A stretch of DNA of 64,000 nt from Numidum massiliense (GTDB lineage: Bacteria > Bacillota > Bacilli > Thermoactinomycetales > Novibacillaceae). The notes beneath the pieces are model-generated. The model saw nothing but the letters and a program-made list of their open reading frames with translations. It did no database searches and was not told the DNA's origin. The translations under genes and the position numbers were made by a program. Location of the stretch: the NCBI RefSeq assembly GCF_001375555.1, contig NZ_CTDZ01000009.1:1667758-1731757 (forward strand), in the 5' to 3' direction. Of this stretch, positions 54,948-64,000 are shown in pieces. Positions within the stretch are counted from its first letter, which is position 1. Every line of letters begins with the position of its first letter.

Positions 54948-57918
54948 TGTGCTTCACGCCTTTTTTTGAAGATAACGGAAAATGGTAGTCGGTACGCGCC
55001 CATTTTTTCTCCACTTGTACGCCCATTTGTGGCTGCGGATTGCCGAAACGGTGATTAATGAGCGGTAGCGGAGACTTGCCGCCCTGCTCGAGCACCTCGA
55101 GTTTTACCGCAGCGTCTTTGTACGCTGGCGTATTCGTGACGTTATCGTGCATACTGCTCGTCAATTGGTTGACCGCAGCTTCGCCGGCGTCGTTCATCGG
55201 CATGTACAATTCCTTGCCTTTGACGCGTTCCGTCACTAACACGCGCACTTTCGCCGATCCGTACGGCGACGATAAGCGCACGAGCGTGCCGTCCTTGAGT
55301 CCGCGCTCCTCTGCCAGCTCCCGCGATACCTCGACGAACGCCTTCGGCGTCTTTTCTTTAATACCCGCCACGCGGTACGTCATGTTCCCTTCGTGGAAGT
55401 GCTCCAGCAACCGACCGTTGTTGAGATGCAAGTCATACGCCTCACTCGTGCCACGCGGTACGAGCCACTCCAGCGGGTAAAAACGCGCCTTGCCGTCTGG
55501 GAAGTTAAACCGCTCCGTATAGAGTAGCGGGGAATCGGTCCCGTCTGCCGCGACCGGCCACTGCAAGCTATTGTACCCTTCGAGCCTTTCGTACGTGACG
55601 CCGGCAAACAGCGGGGCGAGCGACGCCGCTTCCGCCATAATCTCGCTCGGATGGGTGTACTGCCAATTTGCCCCGAGTGCGTTCGCGACGCGGATGAGAA
55701 TTTGCCAGTCGGGCAGTGAATCGCCGAGGGGATCTAACGCTTGGTACAGCCGCTGGATACGCCGTTCCGTATTCGTAAACGTCCCTTCTTTTTCGAGATG
55801 GGGACTAGCGGGCAGCACGACGTCGGCGAACTCCGCCGTACGCGTTAAAAACATATCTTGCACGACGAAGAAATCTAATTTTTTGAAGGCGTCTTGAACG
55901 TAGTTAATGTTGGCGTCGATGACGCTCATATCTTCACCCATAATGTACATCGCCTTCATCTTACCTTCGTGAATTGCATCGACCATCGTGTTGTTGTACA
56001 TGCCCGGCGCCGTCGGTAACTTGACGCCCCAAGCGCGTTCATACTTCTTGCGGACATCCTCGTCGGCGACGGCTTCGTACCCGGGGAACTTGTCGGGCAT
56101 ACTGCCAAAATCGCTCGCCCCTTGTACGTTGTTGTGGCCGCGCAGCGGGTACGCCCCCGCACCGGGAATGCCGTAGTTCCCGCTCGCGAGCAGTAAGTTG
56201 GAAATTGCCGTACTCGTGTTGCTGCCACCCTGTTGCTGCGTGACACCCATCGCCCAACAGATGCACGTCGTCTTCGCCTCGCGAATCGCTGCGGCGATCC
56301 GCACGAGGTCGGCTTGCGGGATGCCGGTCACTTCTTCCGCATAGGCCAATGTATACGGCTTAAGCGATTCGACGTACGCGTCAAAGTTGTTGACGCGCTC
56401 CGCGATGAACGCCTCATCGTGCCAGCCTTGGTCGATCAAATACTTCGTTACCGCCGACAGCCAGACGAGATCTGTCCCCGGGCGCGGGTGAATGAACAGA
56501 TCGGCGCGCTCGGCCATTTCGTGCTTACGCAAATCGGCGACGATTAACTTCTGCCCGTGCAGTTTTTGTGCCCGTTTGATGCGCGTGGCGAGAACCGGGT
56601 GCGATTCCGCCGTGTTTGCCCCGACAATGATGACGAGCTCTGCTTGACCAATATCGGTAATCGAGCCGGCGTCACCGCCGTAACCGACGGTGCGGAACAG
56701 CCCGACCGTCGCTGGCGACTGACAATAGCGCGAACAGTTATCGACGTTGTTCGTGCCGATGACGGCGCGCGCCATTTTTTGCATTAAATACGACTCTTCG
56801 TTCGTACACTTCGAGGAGGAAATAAAGCCGGTCGCATCGGGCCCGTATGTCGATACGATCTCTTTCATGCGCTTGGCGATGAGCACGATCGCTTCGTCCC
56901 ATTCTGCTTCGCGAAAATGGTCGCCCTCGCGAATGAGCGGTTTCGTGAGCCTCTCGTCACTGTTGACGTACGACCAGCCGAACTTCCCTTTCACACATGT
57001 AGAAATGCCGTTCGCCGGCGACTCGGGCTGTGGATCGATTTTTAACACGTTGCGCCCTTTCGTCCACACGTCAAAACTACAGCCGACGCCGCAGTACGTA
57101 CAGACTGTTTTCGTCTTTTTGATCGTATGCTCGCGCATCGCCGCCTCGACGTCGGACACGGCCATCAACTGTGAATATCCTGTTTCCACTTGTTTCGTCA
57201 AATCGATCATCGACCGCAGCGTGCCTTCCTCGATATCCGTCATGTACCCCGCCTCGCCTAACATCGATTTCTCCATAAGCGCGTTACACGGACAGACAGT
57301 CACACAGTGGCCGCACGAGACGCACGACGATTCGTTAATCGGCACGTTGTCGTCCCAAATGACGCGCGGCTGCTCCAGCGACCAATCGATCGACAGCGTT
57401 TCGTTCACTTGTAAGTCTTGGCATGCCTCGACGCAACGCCCACACAAAATACATTGGTCCGGATCGTAGCGGTAAAACGGGTTCGACATGTCGACGTCGT
57501 ACGGCTTGCTTTGAAACGGCTCACTCTGATGATCGATGCCCATCATTTTTACCGTATTGTGAATCGTACAATTGCCGTTATTGTTGTCACAAACGGTACA
57601 GTACAACTCGTGGTTGACTAAAATGCGGTCCATCGCATCGATCCGCGCGGCTTTTACGTCCGGAAGCTCAGTGCGCACTCGCATCCCTTCGGCAACTGTC
57701 GTCCCGCACGCGCGTACGAGCTCCCCGTCCACTTCGACGATGCACGTATCGCACGTTTGGATGGGGCCTAAACTTTCATGGTAGCAGACGTGCGGCGTGT
57801 CGATCTGTTCCTCGAGCAAAACTTGCAACAAGTTGTCCCCGGCGTTTGCTTCGAGCGAACGGCCGTCAATGGCAATGTTAACCGTTGCCGCTGCACAATC
57901 TAATTTCGTATGTGTCAT
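54940..57918 (-). CDS. fdhF: formate dehydrogenase alpha subunit, NAD-type
   Basis: Oxidises formate to CO2. 992 residues. N-terminal [2Fe-2S] domain ([15 protein letters not shown]), a His-Cys NuoG-like segment ([16 protein letters not shown]), two [4Fe-4S] motifs ([24 protein letters not shown]), the molybdopterin oxidoreductase [4Fe-4S] site ([10 protein letters not shown]) and the bis-MGD domain. The active-site residue is cysteine rather than selenocysteine ([15 protein letters not shown]). The ATG at 57918 (MTHTKLDC) follows GGGGAGGAG. Needs FdhD and MobA, both encoded nearby. An NAD-binding beta subunit is not adjacent. Confidence 0.95.
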   Translation of the reverse strand: MTHTKLDCAAATVNIAIDGRSLEANAGDNLLQVLLEEQIDTPHVCYHESLGPIQTCDTCIVEVDGELVRACGTTVAEGMRVRTELPDVKAARIDAMDRILVNHELYCTVCDNNNGNCTIHNTVKMMGIDHQSEPFQSKPYDVDMSNPFYRYDPDQCILCGRCVEACQDLQVNETLSIDWSLEQPRVIWDDNVPINESSCVSCGHCVTVCPCNALMEKSMLGEAGYMTDIEEGTLRSMIDLTKQVETGYSQLMAVSDVEAAMREHTIKKTKTVCTYCGVGCSFDVWTKGRNVLKIDPQPESPANGISTCVKGKFGWSYVNSDERLTKPLIREGDHFREAEWDEAIVLIAKRMKEIVSTYGPDATGFISSSKCTNEESYLMQKMARAVIGTNNVDNCSRYCQSPATVGLFRTVGYGGDAGSITDIGQAELVIIVGANTAESHPVLATRIKRAQKLHGQKLIVADLRKHEMAERADLFIHPRPGTDLVWLSAVTKYLIDQGWHDEAFIAERVNNFDAYVESLKPYTLAYAEEVTGIPQADLVRIAAAIREAKTTCICWAMGVTQQQGGSNTSTAISNLLLASGNYGIPGAGAYPLRGHNNVQGASDFGSMPDKFPGYEAVADEDVRKKYERAWGVKLPTAPGMYNNTMVDAIHEGKMKAMYIMGEDMSVIDANINYVQDAFKKLDFFVVQDMFLTRTAEFADVVLPASPHLEKEGTFTNTERRIQRLYQALDPLGDSLPDWQILIRVANALGANWQYTHPSEIMAEAASLAPLFAGVTYERLEGYNSLQWPVAADGTDSPLLYTERFNFPDGKARFYPLEWLVPRGTSEAYDLHLNNGRLLEHFHEGNMTYRVAGIKEKTPKAFVEVSRELAEERGLKDGTLVRLSSPYGSAKVRVLVTERVKGKELYMPMNDAGEAAVNQLTSSMHDNVTNTPAYKDAAVKLEVLEQGGKSPLPLINHRFGNPQPQMGVQVEKKWARTDYHFPLSSKKGVKHNG

Positions 57919-58102
57919 TGTACTCCTCCCCATTCAAAACGTCTATCGAACATCTGACATACTGAATATACTTATCCAACGTGTTTCATGTCATCCTCTT
58001 AGTGTGTAACTTGTATGTTCGCACACACACCTTACGATCTACTCTATCAGACATAGGCGCACCCATCACATCTACTCCGGAAAAACGGGACGAAGTAAAC
58101 GC

Positions 58103-58933
58103 TCAGTAGTCGTTACCGCGACGCGAGGCACCGTCGGTCACGCGTTCTGGATGAGTGTATACATTAAAACTCCCGTTGCGAATGAAGCCGACGACGGTAA
58201 TATTCAACTCGTCGGCCAGCTTGAGAGCCAGGTCAGTGGGCGCAGATTTCGAGAGGATGATGCCGACGCCTATTTTAGCAACTTTCAATACGACTTCGGA
58301 AGACAGTCGCCCGCTAAACGCGATCAGTTTATCGTTTAGACGGATGCTTTGCTGTAAAATGGCGCCGTACAATTTATCGAGGGCGTTATGCCGACCGATG
58401 TCGGTGCGTAAGGCGATAATGCCGTCCGCGCCGCACAGTGCGGCATTGTGCACGCCGCCTGTCTGTTTAAACGCGCGCGAGCGCGCCTCCAGCTCACGCA
58501 TATAAGAAAAGCAATCGGCCGCCGCAATCCCATGTGCACTCGTGACCGTCTTCGCCGTCACCGCATCGTTTTGAAAGTAAAAGTGCCGACTTTTTCCACA
58601 ACACGAACCGATTAACCGCTTCGTGTAAAAATCGTAGGCAATGTCCCTTTTTTCCTTCGTCTCGACATGCGCGTATCCTTGCGCGTCATCGAGTGTTAGC
58701 GCCCGGATTTGCGAAGCTGTCCGGATCACACCTTCCGCTGCGAGAAAGCCAGTCACTAAATCGTCCAAATCGGTCGGAGTGCACACAAGCGTGGCGAATT
58801 CCCGACCGTCAAGCACGACGGTCAAAGGATACTCCAACGCAATTTCGTCGTCCATCTCGACAAACTGGCCGTCCCTAAATTTAACAACCGGTCCCGTCGT
58901 CGTAAATTTTCTGGCCACTTCGGAACACTCCAA
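58103..58933 (-). CDS. fdhD: FdhD sulfurtransferase for formate dehydrogenase
   Basis: Transfers sulfur to the molybdenum cofactor before insertion into formate dehydrogenase. The roughly 276-residue protein has the conserved IGSCCGKSR loop with the catalytic cysteines and the C-terminal FSGRLSSEVVLKVAKIG region. The first TTG (58933) lacks a ribosome site. A GTG at 58918 preceded by GGAG is equally likely as the start, shortening the product by five residues. It lies between the OFA antiporter and fdhF on the same strand. Confidence 0.92.
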   Translation of the reverse strand: MECSEVARKFTTTGPVVKFRDGQFVEMDDEIALEYPLTVVLDGREFATLVCTPTDLDDLVTGFLAAEGVIRTASQIRALTLDDAQGYAHVETKEKRDIAYDFYTKRLIGSCCGKSRHFYFQNDAVTAKTVTSAHGIAAADCFSYMRELEARSRAFKQTGGVHNAALCGADGIIALRTDIGRHNALDKLYGAILQQSIRLNDKLIAFSGRLSSEVVLKVAKIGVGIILSKSAPTDLALKLADELNITVVGFIRNGSFNVYTHPERVTDGASRRGNDY

Positions 58934-58997
58934 ACGTTAGTCGCTAACGAAAAGTCGCTTAAAACAGCAGTACTTTATGCCGTGATAACGCTCAAAC

Positions 58998-60299
58998 TTA
59001 TGTCGTAATAGGTTGTTTCACACGCCCTTGTCCCTTCACTTCTCGCTGCATCTCTTGTTTTAACTTTTTAATGTTTAGTTGCATGAGCAGCGAGACGATT
59101 AGCGCCACCACTAATAGAGCGGTGAAAATATAAAACGTAACGGTATAGCTTTTCGTCTTATCGTAAATGGCTGAAACGATCATCGGACCGACGACTCCCG
59201 CCATCGACCACGACGTCAGCAAGTAACCGTGAATCGCCCCCAGTTGTTTCGTCCCAAACAGATCGCCGATGAAAGCGGGTAAGCAGGCGAATCCGCCACC
59301 GTAGCAAGTAATAATAATGTACAACAAAATCGGAAAGAACGTCTGGTTAGAAATGTTCGGTAGCATCAAAAAGGCGATGACTTGAATGACGAAAAAGACG
59401 ACATACGTGTTGGCGCGTCCGATATAGTCGGAAAAAGAGGCCCAGCCGATGCGTCCGCCGCCGTTGAACAAGCCGAGTAAACCGACGACACTCGCTGCCG
59501 TCAAAGCCGACATACCGGTAATTTCCTGTGCCATGGGCGAAGCGACGGCGAGAAGCATAATCCCGGCCGAAATATTAATAAACATCATGAGCCACAACAT
59601 CCAAAAGCGCGCCGTGCGCACCGCTTCGCTCGCGGTCAATTGCGCTAAGTCTTGGTTAACCTTTACCGAGCCTTGAGAAATCTTTTCTTTCATGCCAGCA
59701 GGCATCCAGCCTTCTTCCGGCTTCTGTAAGTACGAGGCACCGGCGATCATCAGCACGAAATACGCCGTGCCTAAAATAAAAAACGTATTGGAAATACTCG
59801 TTACTTCCATTAATTTACCCGCTACCGGACCGGTCACTAACGCCCCGGCACCGAAGCCGAGCACTGCCATACCTGTCGCTAAACCTCGCCGGTCGGGAAA
59901 CCATTTCACGAGTGTGGAAACGGGAGAAATATAGCCGATCCCTAAACCGATGCCAGCTACAAAACCGAAGAAAAATAAAAAAAGAACGTATGAACCGCTA
60001 AGGACGGCAAATCCCGAGCCGATCGTCCCGACGCCGAAAAAAGTAGCCGCGATGAGTGCCGACTTGCGTGGCCCGTGCTTTTCGACAAACCGACCTAAGA
60101 AAGCAGCCGATGTCCCCAACATAAAAATAGCGATCGTAAAGGCAAGTGAGACGTCCGTCGTCTTCCAGCCAAACTTCTCAGATAGTGGTAATTGATACAC
60201 ACTGTAGGCGTATACAGATCCGATCGATAAATGGATCGCCACGGCTGACAAGGCGATGAGCCAGCGGTTTTTTTGTTTTCCCTTTTGCAACGTTTTCAT
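58998..60299 (-). CDS. OFA-family (oxalate/formate antiporter-like) MFS transporter
   Basis: Major-facilitator protein of the OFA group, 433 residues, 12 hydrophobic helices. The N-terminal LSIGSVYAYSVYQLPLSEKF and FLGRFVEKHGPRK, and the later VKWFPDRRGLATGMAVLGFG, are typical of OxlT/YhjX relatives. The family exchanges formate, oxalate or related anions. Its place upstream of fdhD-fdhF suggests it moves formate or another substrate for this pathway, but specificity is not proven. Confidence 0.88.
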   Translation of the reverse strand: MKTLQKGKQKNRWLIALSAVAIHLSIGSVYAYSVYQLPLSEKFGWKTTDVSLAFTIAIFMLGTSAAFLGRFVEKHGPRKSALIAATFFGVGTIGSGFAVLSGSYVLFLFFFGFVAGIGLGIGYISPVSTLVKWFPDRRGLATGMAVLGFGAGALVTGPVAGKLMEVTSISNTFFILGTAYFVLMIAGASYLQKPEEGWMPAGMKEKISQGSVKVNQDLAQLTASEAVRTARFWMLWLMMFINISAGIMLLAVASPMAQEITGMSALTAASVVGLLGLFNGGGRIGWASFSDYIGRANTYVVFFVIQVIAFLMLPNISNQTFFPILLYIIITCYGGGFACLPAFIGDLFGTKQLGAIHGYLLTSWSMAGVVGPMIVSAIYDKTKSYTVTFYIFTALLVVALIVSLLMQLNIKKLKQEMQREVKGQGRVKQPITT

Positions 60300-60394
60300 C
60301 CCTTCTGTTAACAGATCTTACCGTTATACATCCATAAAAATACCTTGTCTCACTTGTATGCTCATATGCTCATACGATTAAGTGGACTTACATT

Positions 60395-60423
60395 ATGATA
60401 ATAACCGTACAATTTTGTGTCAA
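60395..60423 (-). promoter_or_regulatory. sigma-A promoter of the OFA/fdhD/fdhF unit
   Basis: On the minus strand TTGACA (60418-60423) and TATCAT (60395-60400) have a 17-base spacer, upstream of the OFA gene. The rest of the 410-base interval to focA is AT-rich, with a TATAAT at 60663-60668 that probably serves the plus-strand gene; nothing else is seen. Confidence 0.7.
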
Positions 60424-60711
60424 GTTTTTTAACTACGTCCGATTATTCCTATTAGTCTTTCCGCTGTGTTTCCCTATTGGTTTTAATTAAATTATACTAA
60501 ATTATTTACATATACACAGGTTTGATATGACGCTTCATACACACTTAAGGCGGTTAATTTAAGGGATATGTTTGCCCTCCCATCAAATCTTACAAAGGAG
60601 TTAACATGTGAAATTTATGTTAATGTAAGCGATATTTTTATATATAGATCGACTTCCAGCGTTATAATGTGCTCTGTAACAACACTTAAATCGTTGAAGG
60701 GGTTTGGTTGA

Positions 60712-61533
60712 ATGTTGTGTTTAAAACCGCAGCAAATTGCCCGTACGACAGCGGAAACAGGGGTGAAAAAAGCGCAAAATCCGCTGTCGACCGCTTTTAT
60801 CCTCGGTTTTTTGGCAGGCGCTTTTATCGCCTTCGGATACTTACTATACATACGGGTGACTGCTTCAATACCCGAACAGTGGGGAAGTTTTTCTTCTTTT
60901 CTCGGTGCCTCTCTGTTTCCGATCGGACTAATTCTCGTTCTGCTGGCAGGTGGCGAACTGCTCACGGGTAACATGATGGCAGTGCCACTCGCTCAGATGA
61001 CGGGAAAAGTTTCTTTGAAAGACGTTCTAAAAAATATCGTGTTGATTACGGTGAGCAATTTTTGTGGGGCGATATTTGTCGCCTATTGTTTTGGGCACAT
61101 CGTCGGTTTAACCGAGACGGGGCCGTTCTTAACGAAAACAATCGCGATTGCCGAACAGAAGCTTAGCGACAGCTTTTTGCAAGCTTTTATATCTGGGATT
61201 GGTTGTAACTGGTTAGTGGCGCTGGCGGTTTGGCTCTCGTACGGCGCAAAAGATTTCGGCGGGAAAATCTTAGCCATCTGGTTCCCGACGATGGCTTTCG
61301 TCGCCATCGGATTTCAGCACGTCGTAGCGAACATGTTTGTCATTCCTGCAGCTATTTTTGCCGATCATTTTACGTGGATTGACTATTTGTCCAACTTTGT
61401 GCCCGTCTGGCTCGGCAATCTCGTTGGAGGGTCTCTCTTCGTCGCCGCTGCGTACCGCTTCGCCTATTTGCCGCGCGTAACGCAAACGAGCGAACAGTAC
61501 ACACGCCCGATCAGTGATCATAAAGCATCTTAA
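60712..61533 (+). CDS. formate/nitrite transporter family channel (FocA/NirC/YrhG-like)
   Basis: Pentameric membrane channel family. The 273-residue protein has six hydrophobic segments, the characteristic GGELLTGNMMAVPLA motif (about residues 81-95), and the later GIGCNWLVALAVW and GFQHVVANMFVIP motifs with the conserved His. The start may be ATG 60712 after AAGGGG. Divergent from the OFA antiporter and beside the formate dehydrogenase genes, it most likely transports formate; nitrite is possible. Confidence 0.93.
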   Translation: MLCLKPQQIARTTAETGVKKAQNPLSTAFILGFLAGAFIAFGYLLYIRVTASIPEQWGSFSSFLGASLFPIGLILVLLAGGELLTGNMMAVPLAQMTGKVSLKDVLKNIVLITVSNFCGAIFVAYCFGHIVGLTETGPFLTKTIAIAEQKLSDSFLQAFISGIGCNWLVALAVWLSYGAKDFGGKILAIWFPTMAFVAIGFQHVVANMFVIPAAIFADHFTWIDYLSNFVPVWLGNLVGGSLFVAAAYRFAYLPRVTQTSEQYTRPISDHKAS

Positions 61534-61544
61534 TTTTGTCTGTT

Positions 61545-62282
61545 TCACCTATAACGCGTGCCATGCGACAACTGTTCTGCGAGGAGCTTAGCGGCGTCGT
61601 ACTGCTCAGGCGTGTTAATGTTCGTCACGAAACGCGGGCCGACGTCGTACTCGTAGAAGAACGTTTCGTCTGCGGCTTTCCAGTTCAGCTGGGACAACAA
61701 GTCTTTGACGCGGCGTTTCCCACCATGGAGCAACTGAGCGACGATTTCCGCGGCGCTTCGCCCGTAAACGCCGTGCAGTGGATGCCTTTTTCCATCGATC
61801 AACGGTATGACTGCGTCGTAGTTCTCACGCACTTTCACTTCCTGCATCGCTTGTGCGGCTACCGCGGAAATAAAGGGCATATCACAGGCGACGACCCACA
61901 CATCCCTGTGGCGTGCAAACGAAAAAGCGGCGTGTATTCCACTGAGTGGCCCTTTGCTAGGGATGATGTCGCTAACCGTCCGCACGCCGTCGTCTTCCGC
62001 GATTAGCGGGGCAAAAACGTGTGGGTAGACGGTGACGATTAGCACCTCGCGGCATATGGTGCGCATTTCGCGAAGTTGGCGTTCGAGCAAAGTATCTTTG
62101 CCGAACGGCAACAACGCTTTCACTTGGCCATTCATGCGCCGATTTTGTCCCCCCGCTAAAATGACGCCTGTCATCCCTGCCTGTTTGACAGCCTGCACCG
62201 CATCATTAGTATGTGACGAAGTTTCCGCACCTTCCGTATCTAAATCCCGATCATCTACATCCCGATCGATCAAACCGCCCAT
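61545..62282 (-). CDS. mobA: molybdenum cofactor guanylyltransferase
   Basis: Attaches GMP to molybdopterin to make the MGD cofactor needed by formate dehydrogenase. The core starts near MTGVILAGGQNRRMN, the nucleotidyltransferase signature, with ACDMPF as the metal/GTP site and HPLHGVYG further on. A 38-residue acidic N-terminal extension (DRDVDDRDLDTEGAE) precedes the domain. The start is ATG 62282 or GTG 62288 (GAGGAG upstream); an internal ATG directly before TGVILAGG would give the usual length. Confidence 0.92.
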   Translation of the reverse strand: MGGLIDRDVDDRDLDTEGAETSSHTNDAVQAVKQAGMTGVILAGGQNRRMNGQVKALLPFGKDTLLERQLREMRTICREVLIVTVYPHVFAPLIAEDDGVRTVSDIIPSKGPLSGIHAAFSFARHRDVWVVACDMPFISAVAAQAMQEVKVRENYDAVIPLIDGKRHPLHGVYGRSAAEIVAQLLHGGKRRVKDLLSQLNWKAADETFFYEYDVGPRFVTNINTPEQYDAAKLLAEQLSHGTRYR

Positions 62283-62304
62283 CGCCACACCACTCCTCTT
62301 TTAT

Positions 62305-62348
62305 GAAAAAAAGACCCCTTAGGGTCTTTTTTCGACCCATCAGGGTCG
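62305..62348 (-). terminator. tandem terminators after rnpB
   Basis: On the minus strand CGACCCTGATGGGTCG is followed by AAAAAAGACCCTAAGGGGTC and seven T. The second hairpin is symmetrical with A- and T-runs and could work both ways. Confidence 0.85.
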
Positions 62349-62363
62349 TTTCTGCCGCAAAAC

Positions 62364-62772
62364 GGGAAGTAAACAATAAGCCGAGTTCTGTACTCCTAGC
62401 GGTACGCGCGCACGCGGCACGTGCTCCCGCCGTCGGAGCAGTAATCATCTGTCTAGGCCGTACATTGCTGCACGGCTCGAGCGACCAAACCCGGAATCAC
62501 TGCGGGCAACAGCTACGACTTAACGTCGTCGATTCCCTATCAGGTCTTGCTCCAAGTGGGGTTTACCTAGCCAGCATGTCTCCATGCTGCTGGTGCGCTC
62601 TTACCGCACCGTTGCACCCTTACTCACTAAAAGAGTGAGCGGTTTGTTTCTGTGGCACTATCCTTAGAGTCGCCTCCACCGGCCGTTAACCGGCACCCTG
62701 CCCTATGGAGCTCGGACTTTCCTCCCGTGGCGCCTTGCGGTCTGCCACCGGCGATTACTTAGTTTACTTCCC
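62364..62772 (-). ncRNA. rnpB: RNase P RNA, type A architecture
   Basis: Catalytic RNA that trims tRNA 5' ends. The ends pair as P1 (GGGAAGTAAAC at the 5' end, GTTTACTTCCC at the 3' end). Conserved core sequences include GAGGAAAGTCCGAGCTCC, ATAGGGCAGGGTGCC, GTGCCACAGAAA, GGTAAACCCCAC, AGACAGATGATTAC and ACAGAACTCGGCTTA. Stems P13 (GGTGCGGTAAGAGCGCACC) and P14 (CAGCATGGAGACATGCTG) are present, as in the Escherichia coli type A RNA. B. subtilis type B lacks them. Confidence 0.95.
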
Positions 62773-62959
62773 ACCCATTCACTTTCCGATCCGTTCCGTT
62801 TGTTCGTTCAGATCCGTTCGCAACCGTCACCCGTGGTTTGCTTCACACACATGTCATCTGTTTACGTGCGACTGACGCGCAATCAAACAGCATTAATGAG
62901 TATACCACGGGCACGCGGTTCACACAAGGGGATTATAGCTGGAAAACGCGGCATGTTCT

Positions 62960-64000
62960 TCACACGTAGCGAAATGGGTTCGTGTCGATCTTTGACAGCG
63001 ATACGACGGTATCTGTCTTTGCTAGCGCCTCTGCTAACCGATCCCGCATCGGGGCGAGGACGAGGTGCTCGACATGGTGCCCGGGGTCAATGAGAGCGAT
63101 CCCTTCCGCCAACGCGTCGTGGGCAGTATGGTAATCGATATCCCCCGTAATGTATACGTCTGCCCGTTCGCGAACCGCATCGGCTAAATACTTCGTCCCC
63201 ATGCCACCCAACAGCGCCACGCGCCGCACCGTACGCGTAGGGTTGCCGACGACGCGCAACGCCTCTAAGCCGTACGCTTCTTTAACACGCGCAGAAAAAT
63301 CTTTTAGTGTTTCCGCTTTTTCTAGCCGACCGATGCGTCCAAGCCCGAACGTTTTCCCCTTTAGCTCTAACGGGTATAAATCGTAAGCGACTTCTTCATA
63401 CGGATGGGCTGCGAGCATCGCAGCGACGACTGCCCGTTCATTTTCCGCTGTCACGACCGTTTCAAGCCGTATTTCTGCCACGCGCTCGAGGCGGCTAGTA
63501 GAACCGATAAACGGCTCAGCGCCTTCTTCCGGTTGAAACGTCCCTGTTCCGGGTACGTTAAACGTACAGTGACTATATTTGCCGATCCATCCAGCGCCCG
63601 CTGCTCCGAGCGCTTGTAGCACTTCTTCGTGGTGCGTTTCCGGTACGAAGACGACGAGTTTTTTTAACGGCTGTAAGTAGACAGGTGACAGCACGCGTGT
63701 TTGCTGCAGGGATAACCGCGCTGCGAGCACATCGTTCACTCCGTCCGGGGCGACGTCCCAGTTCGTGTGGGCGACATAGACTGCAATATCGTGCTTGATC
63801 AGTTTTTCGTACACCCGCCCGTTGCGCGAATCGATACTAAGCGTCTTTAGCGGGCGAAAGATGACGGCATGGTGGGCGATAATGAGATCGATGTGGTTGC
63901 GGATCGCCTCCTCGACGACTTCCATCGTCACATCGAGCGCTAACATCACCTTTTTTACTTCTTTTTTTAACGTGCCGACTTGTAAGCCGATGCGGTCGCC
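62960..64000 (-). CDS. Nif3-like dinuclear metal protein (YqfO type), 5' end outside window
   Basis: About 347 C-terminal residues are visible; the gene continues past the window edge. It has the metal-site segments AHHAVIFRPL and HTNWDVAPDGVND, an inserted PII-like middle domain as in YqfO (VVFVPETHHEEVLQALGAAG), and the C-terminal VYITGDIDYHTAHDAL and DPGHHVEH with metal ligands. The family (also called GTP cyclohydrolase type 1-like) has a debated function. It lies upstream of rnpB on the same strand. Confidence 0.92.
   Translation of the reverse strand, partial: GDRIGLQVGTLKKEVKKVMLALDVTMEVVEEAIRNHIDLIIAHHAVIFRPLKTLSIDSRNGRVYEKLIKHDIAVYVAHTNWDVAPDGVNDVLAARLSLQQTRVLSPVYLQPLKKLVVFVPETHHEEVLQALGAAGAGWIGKYSHCTFNVPGTGTFQPEEGAEPFIGSTSRLERVAEIRLETVVTAENERAVVAAMLAAHPYEEVAYDLYPLELKGKTFGLGRIGRLEKAETLKDFSARVKEAYGLEALRVVGNPTRTVRRVALLGGMGTKYLADAVRERADVYITGDIDYHTAHDALAEGIALIDPGHHVEHLVLAPMRDRLAEALAKTDTVVSLSKIDTNPFRYV

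Noticed and set aside
60300-60711. FNR-type site between the OFA and FocA genes
   Set aside because: No TGTGA-N6-TCACA or TTGAT-N4-ATCAA pair could be found; only promoter elements are supported.

Overview
The window looks like the chromosome of an endospore-forming Bacillales bacterium of moderately high GC. It carries spoIIGA, sigE and sigG, a divIVA/sepF/ylm cluster, a T-box-controlled ileS and PyrR-attenuated pyr genes in nearly the same order as Bacillus subtilis. Family is not provable from the sequence; a Thermoactinomycetaceae/Novibacillus-like organism is a guess. Two traits stand out: many GTG/TTG starts (about 19 of roughly 46 genes) and an RNase P RNA with type A architecture, unlike the type B RNA usual in Bacilli.

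Positions 1-21,400 (minus strand) hold one long conserved block. Read in the direction of transcription it is spoIIGA-sigE-sigG-ylmC-pgeF(ylmD)-ylmE-sepF-ylmG-ylmH-divIVA-[T-box]-ileS-ylyA-lspA-rluD(ylyB)-TAXI lipoprotein-[attenuator]-pyrR-[attenuator]-pyrP/uraA-[attenuator]-pyrB-pyrC-carB (cut by the window edge). Differences from B. subtilis are a TAXI solute-binding lipoprotein inserted before pyrR, no carA between pyrC and carB, no ylmA, and typA rather than ftsZ beyond spoIIGA.

Positions 21,400-33,700 are a more fluid region: typA and ydhG (frataxin-like), a TPP-riboswitch-controlled tenA, two same-length ISLre2-family insertion sequences in direct orientation with identical transposases, and between them a GNAT acetyltransferase, a decayed TPR gene, an SDR oxidoreductase and a LysR regulator that lost its DNA-binding domain to the second IS. 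D-amino-acid aminotransferase (dat) and a PspC protein follow. Fragments resembling Rpn-type nucleases lie near both edges of the region.

Positions 33,700-42,700 are an App/Opp-type oligopeptide ABC transporter (appD-appF-appA-appB-appC order) with a second intact binding protein and a third that is a multiply deleted pseudogene. Positions 43,200-54,300 hold a PadR/MFS divergent pair with twin palindromic operator candidates, a Rieske protein fused to a large histidine-rich helical region, a formamidase, a TPR protein and a MarR/MMPL exporter operon with an operator-like inverted repeat.

Positions 54,400-62,300 are a formate module: DUF1641 protein, NAD-type formate dehydrogenase, FdhD, OFA-family antiporter, FocA/NirC-family channel and MobA (molybdenum cofactor). 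Formamidase upstream could feed it with formate. The window ends with rnpB and the start-truncated Nif3/YqfO gene. No tRNA, 5S/16S/23S rRNA, CRISPR array or prophage was seen.
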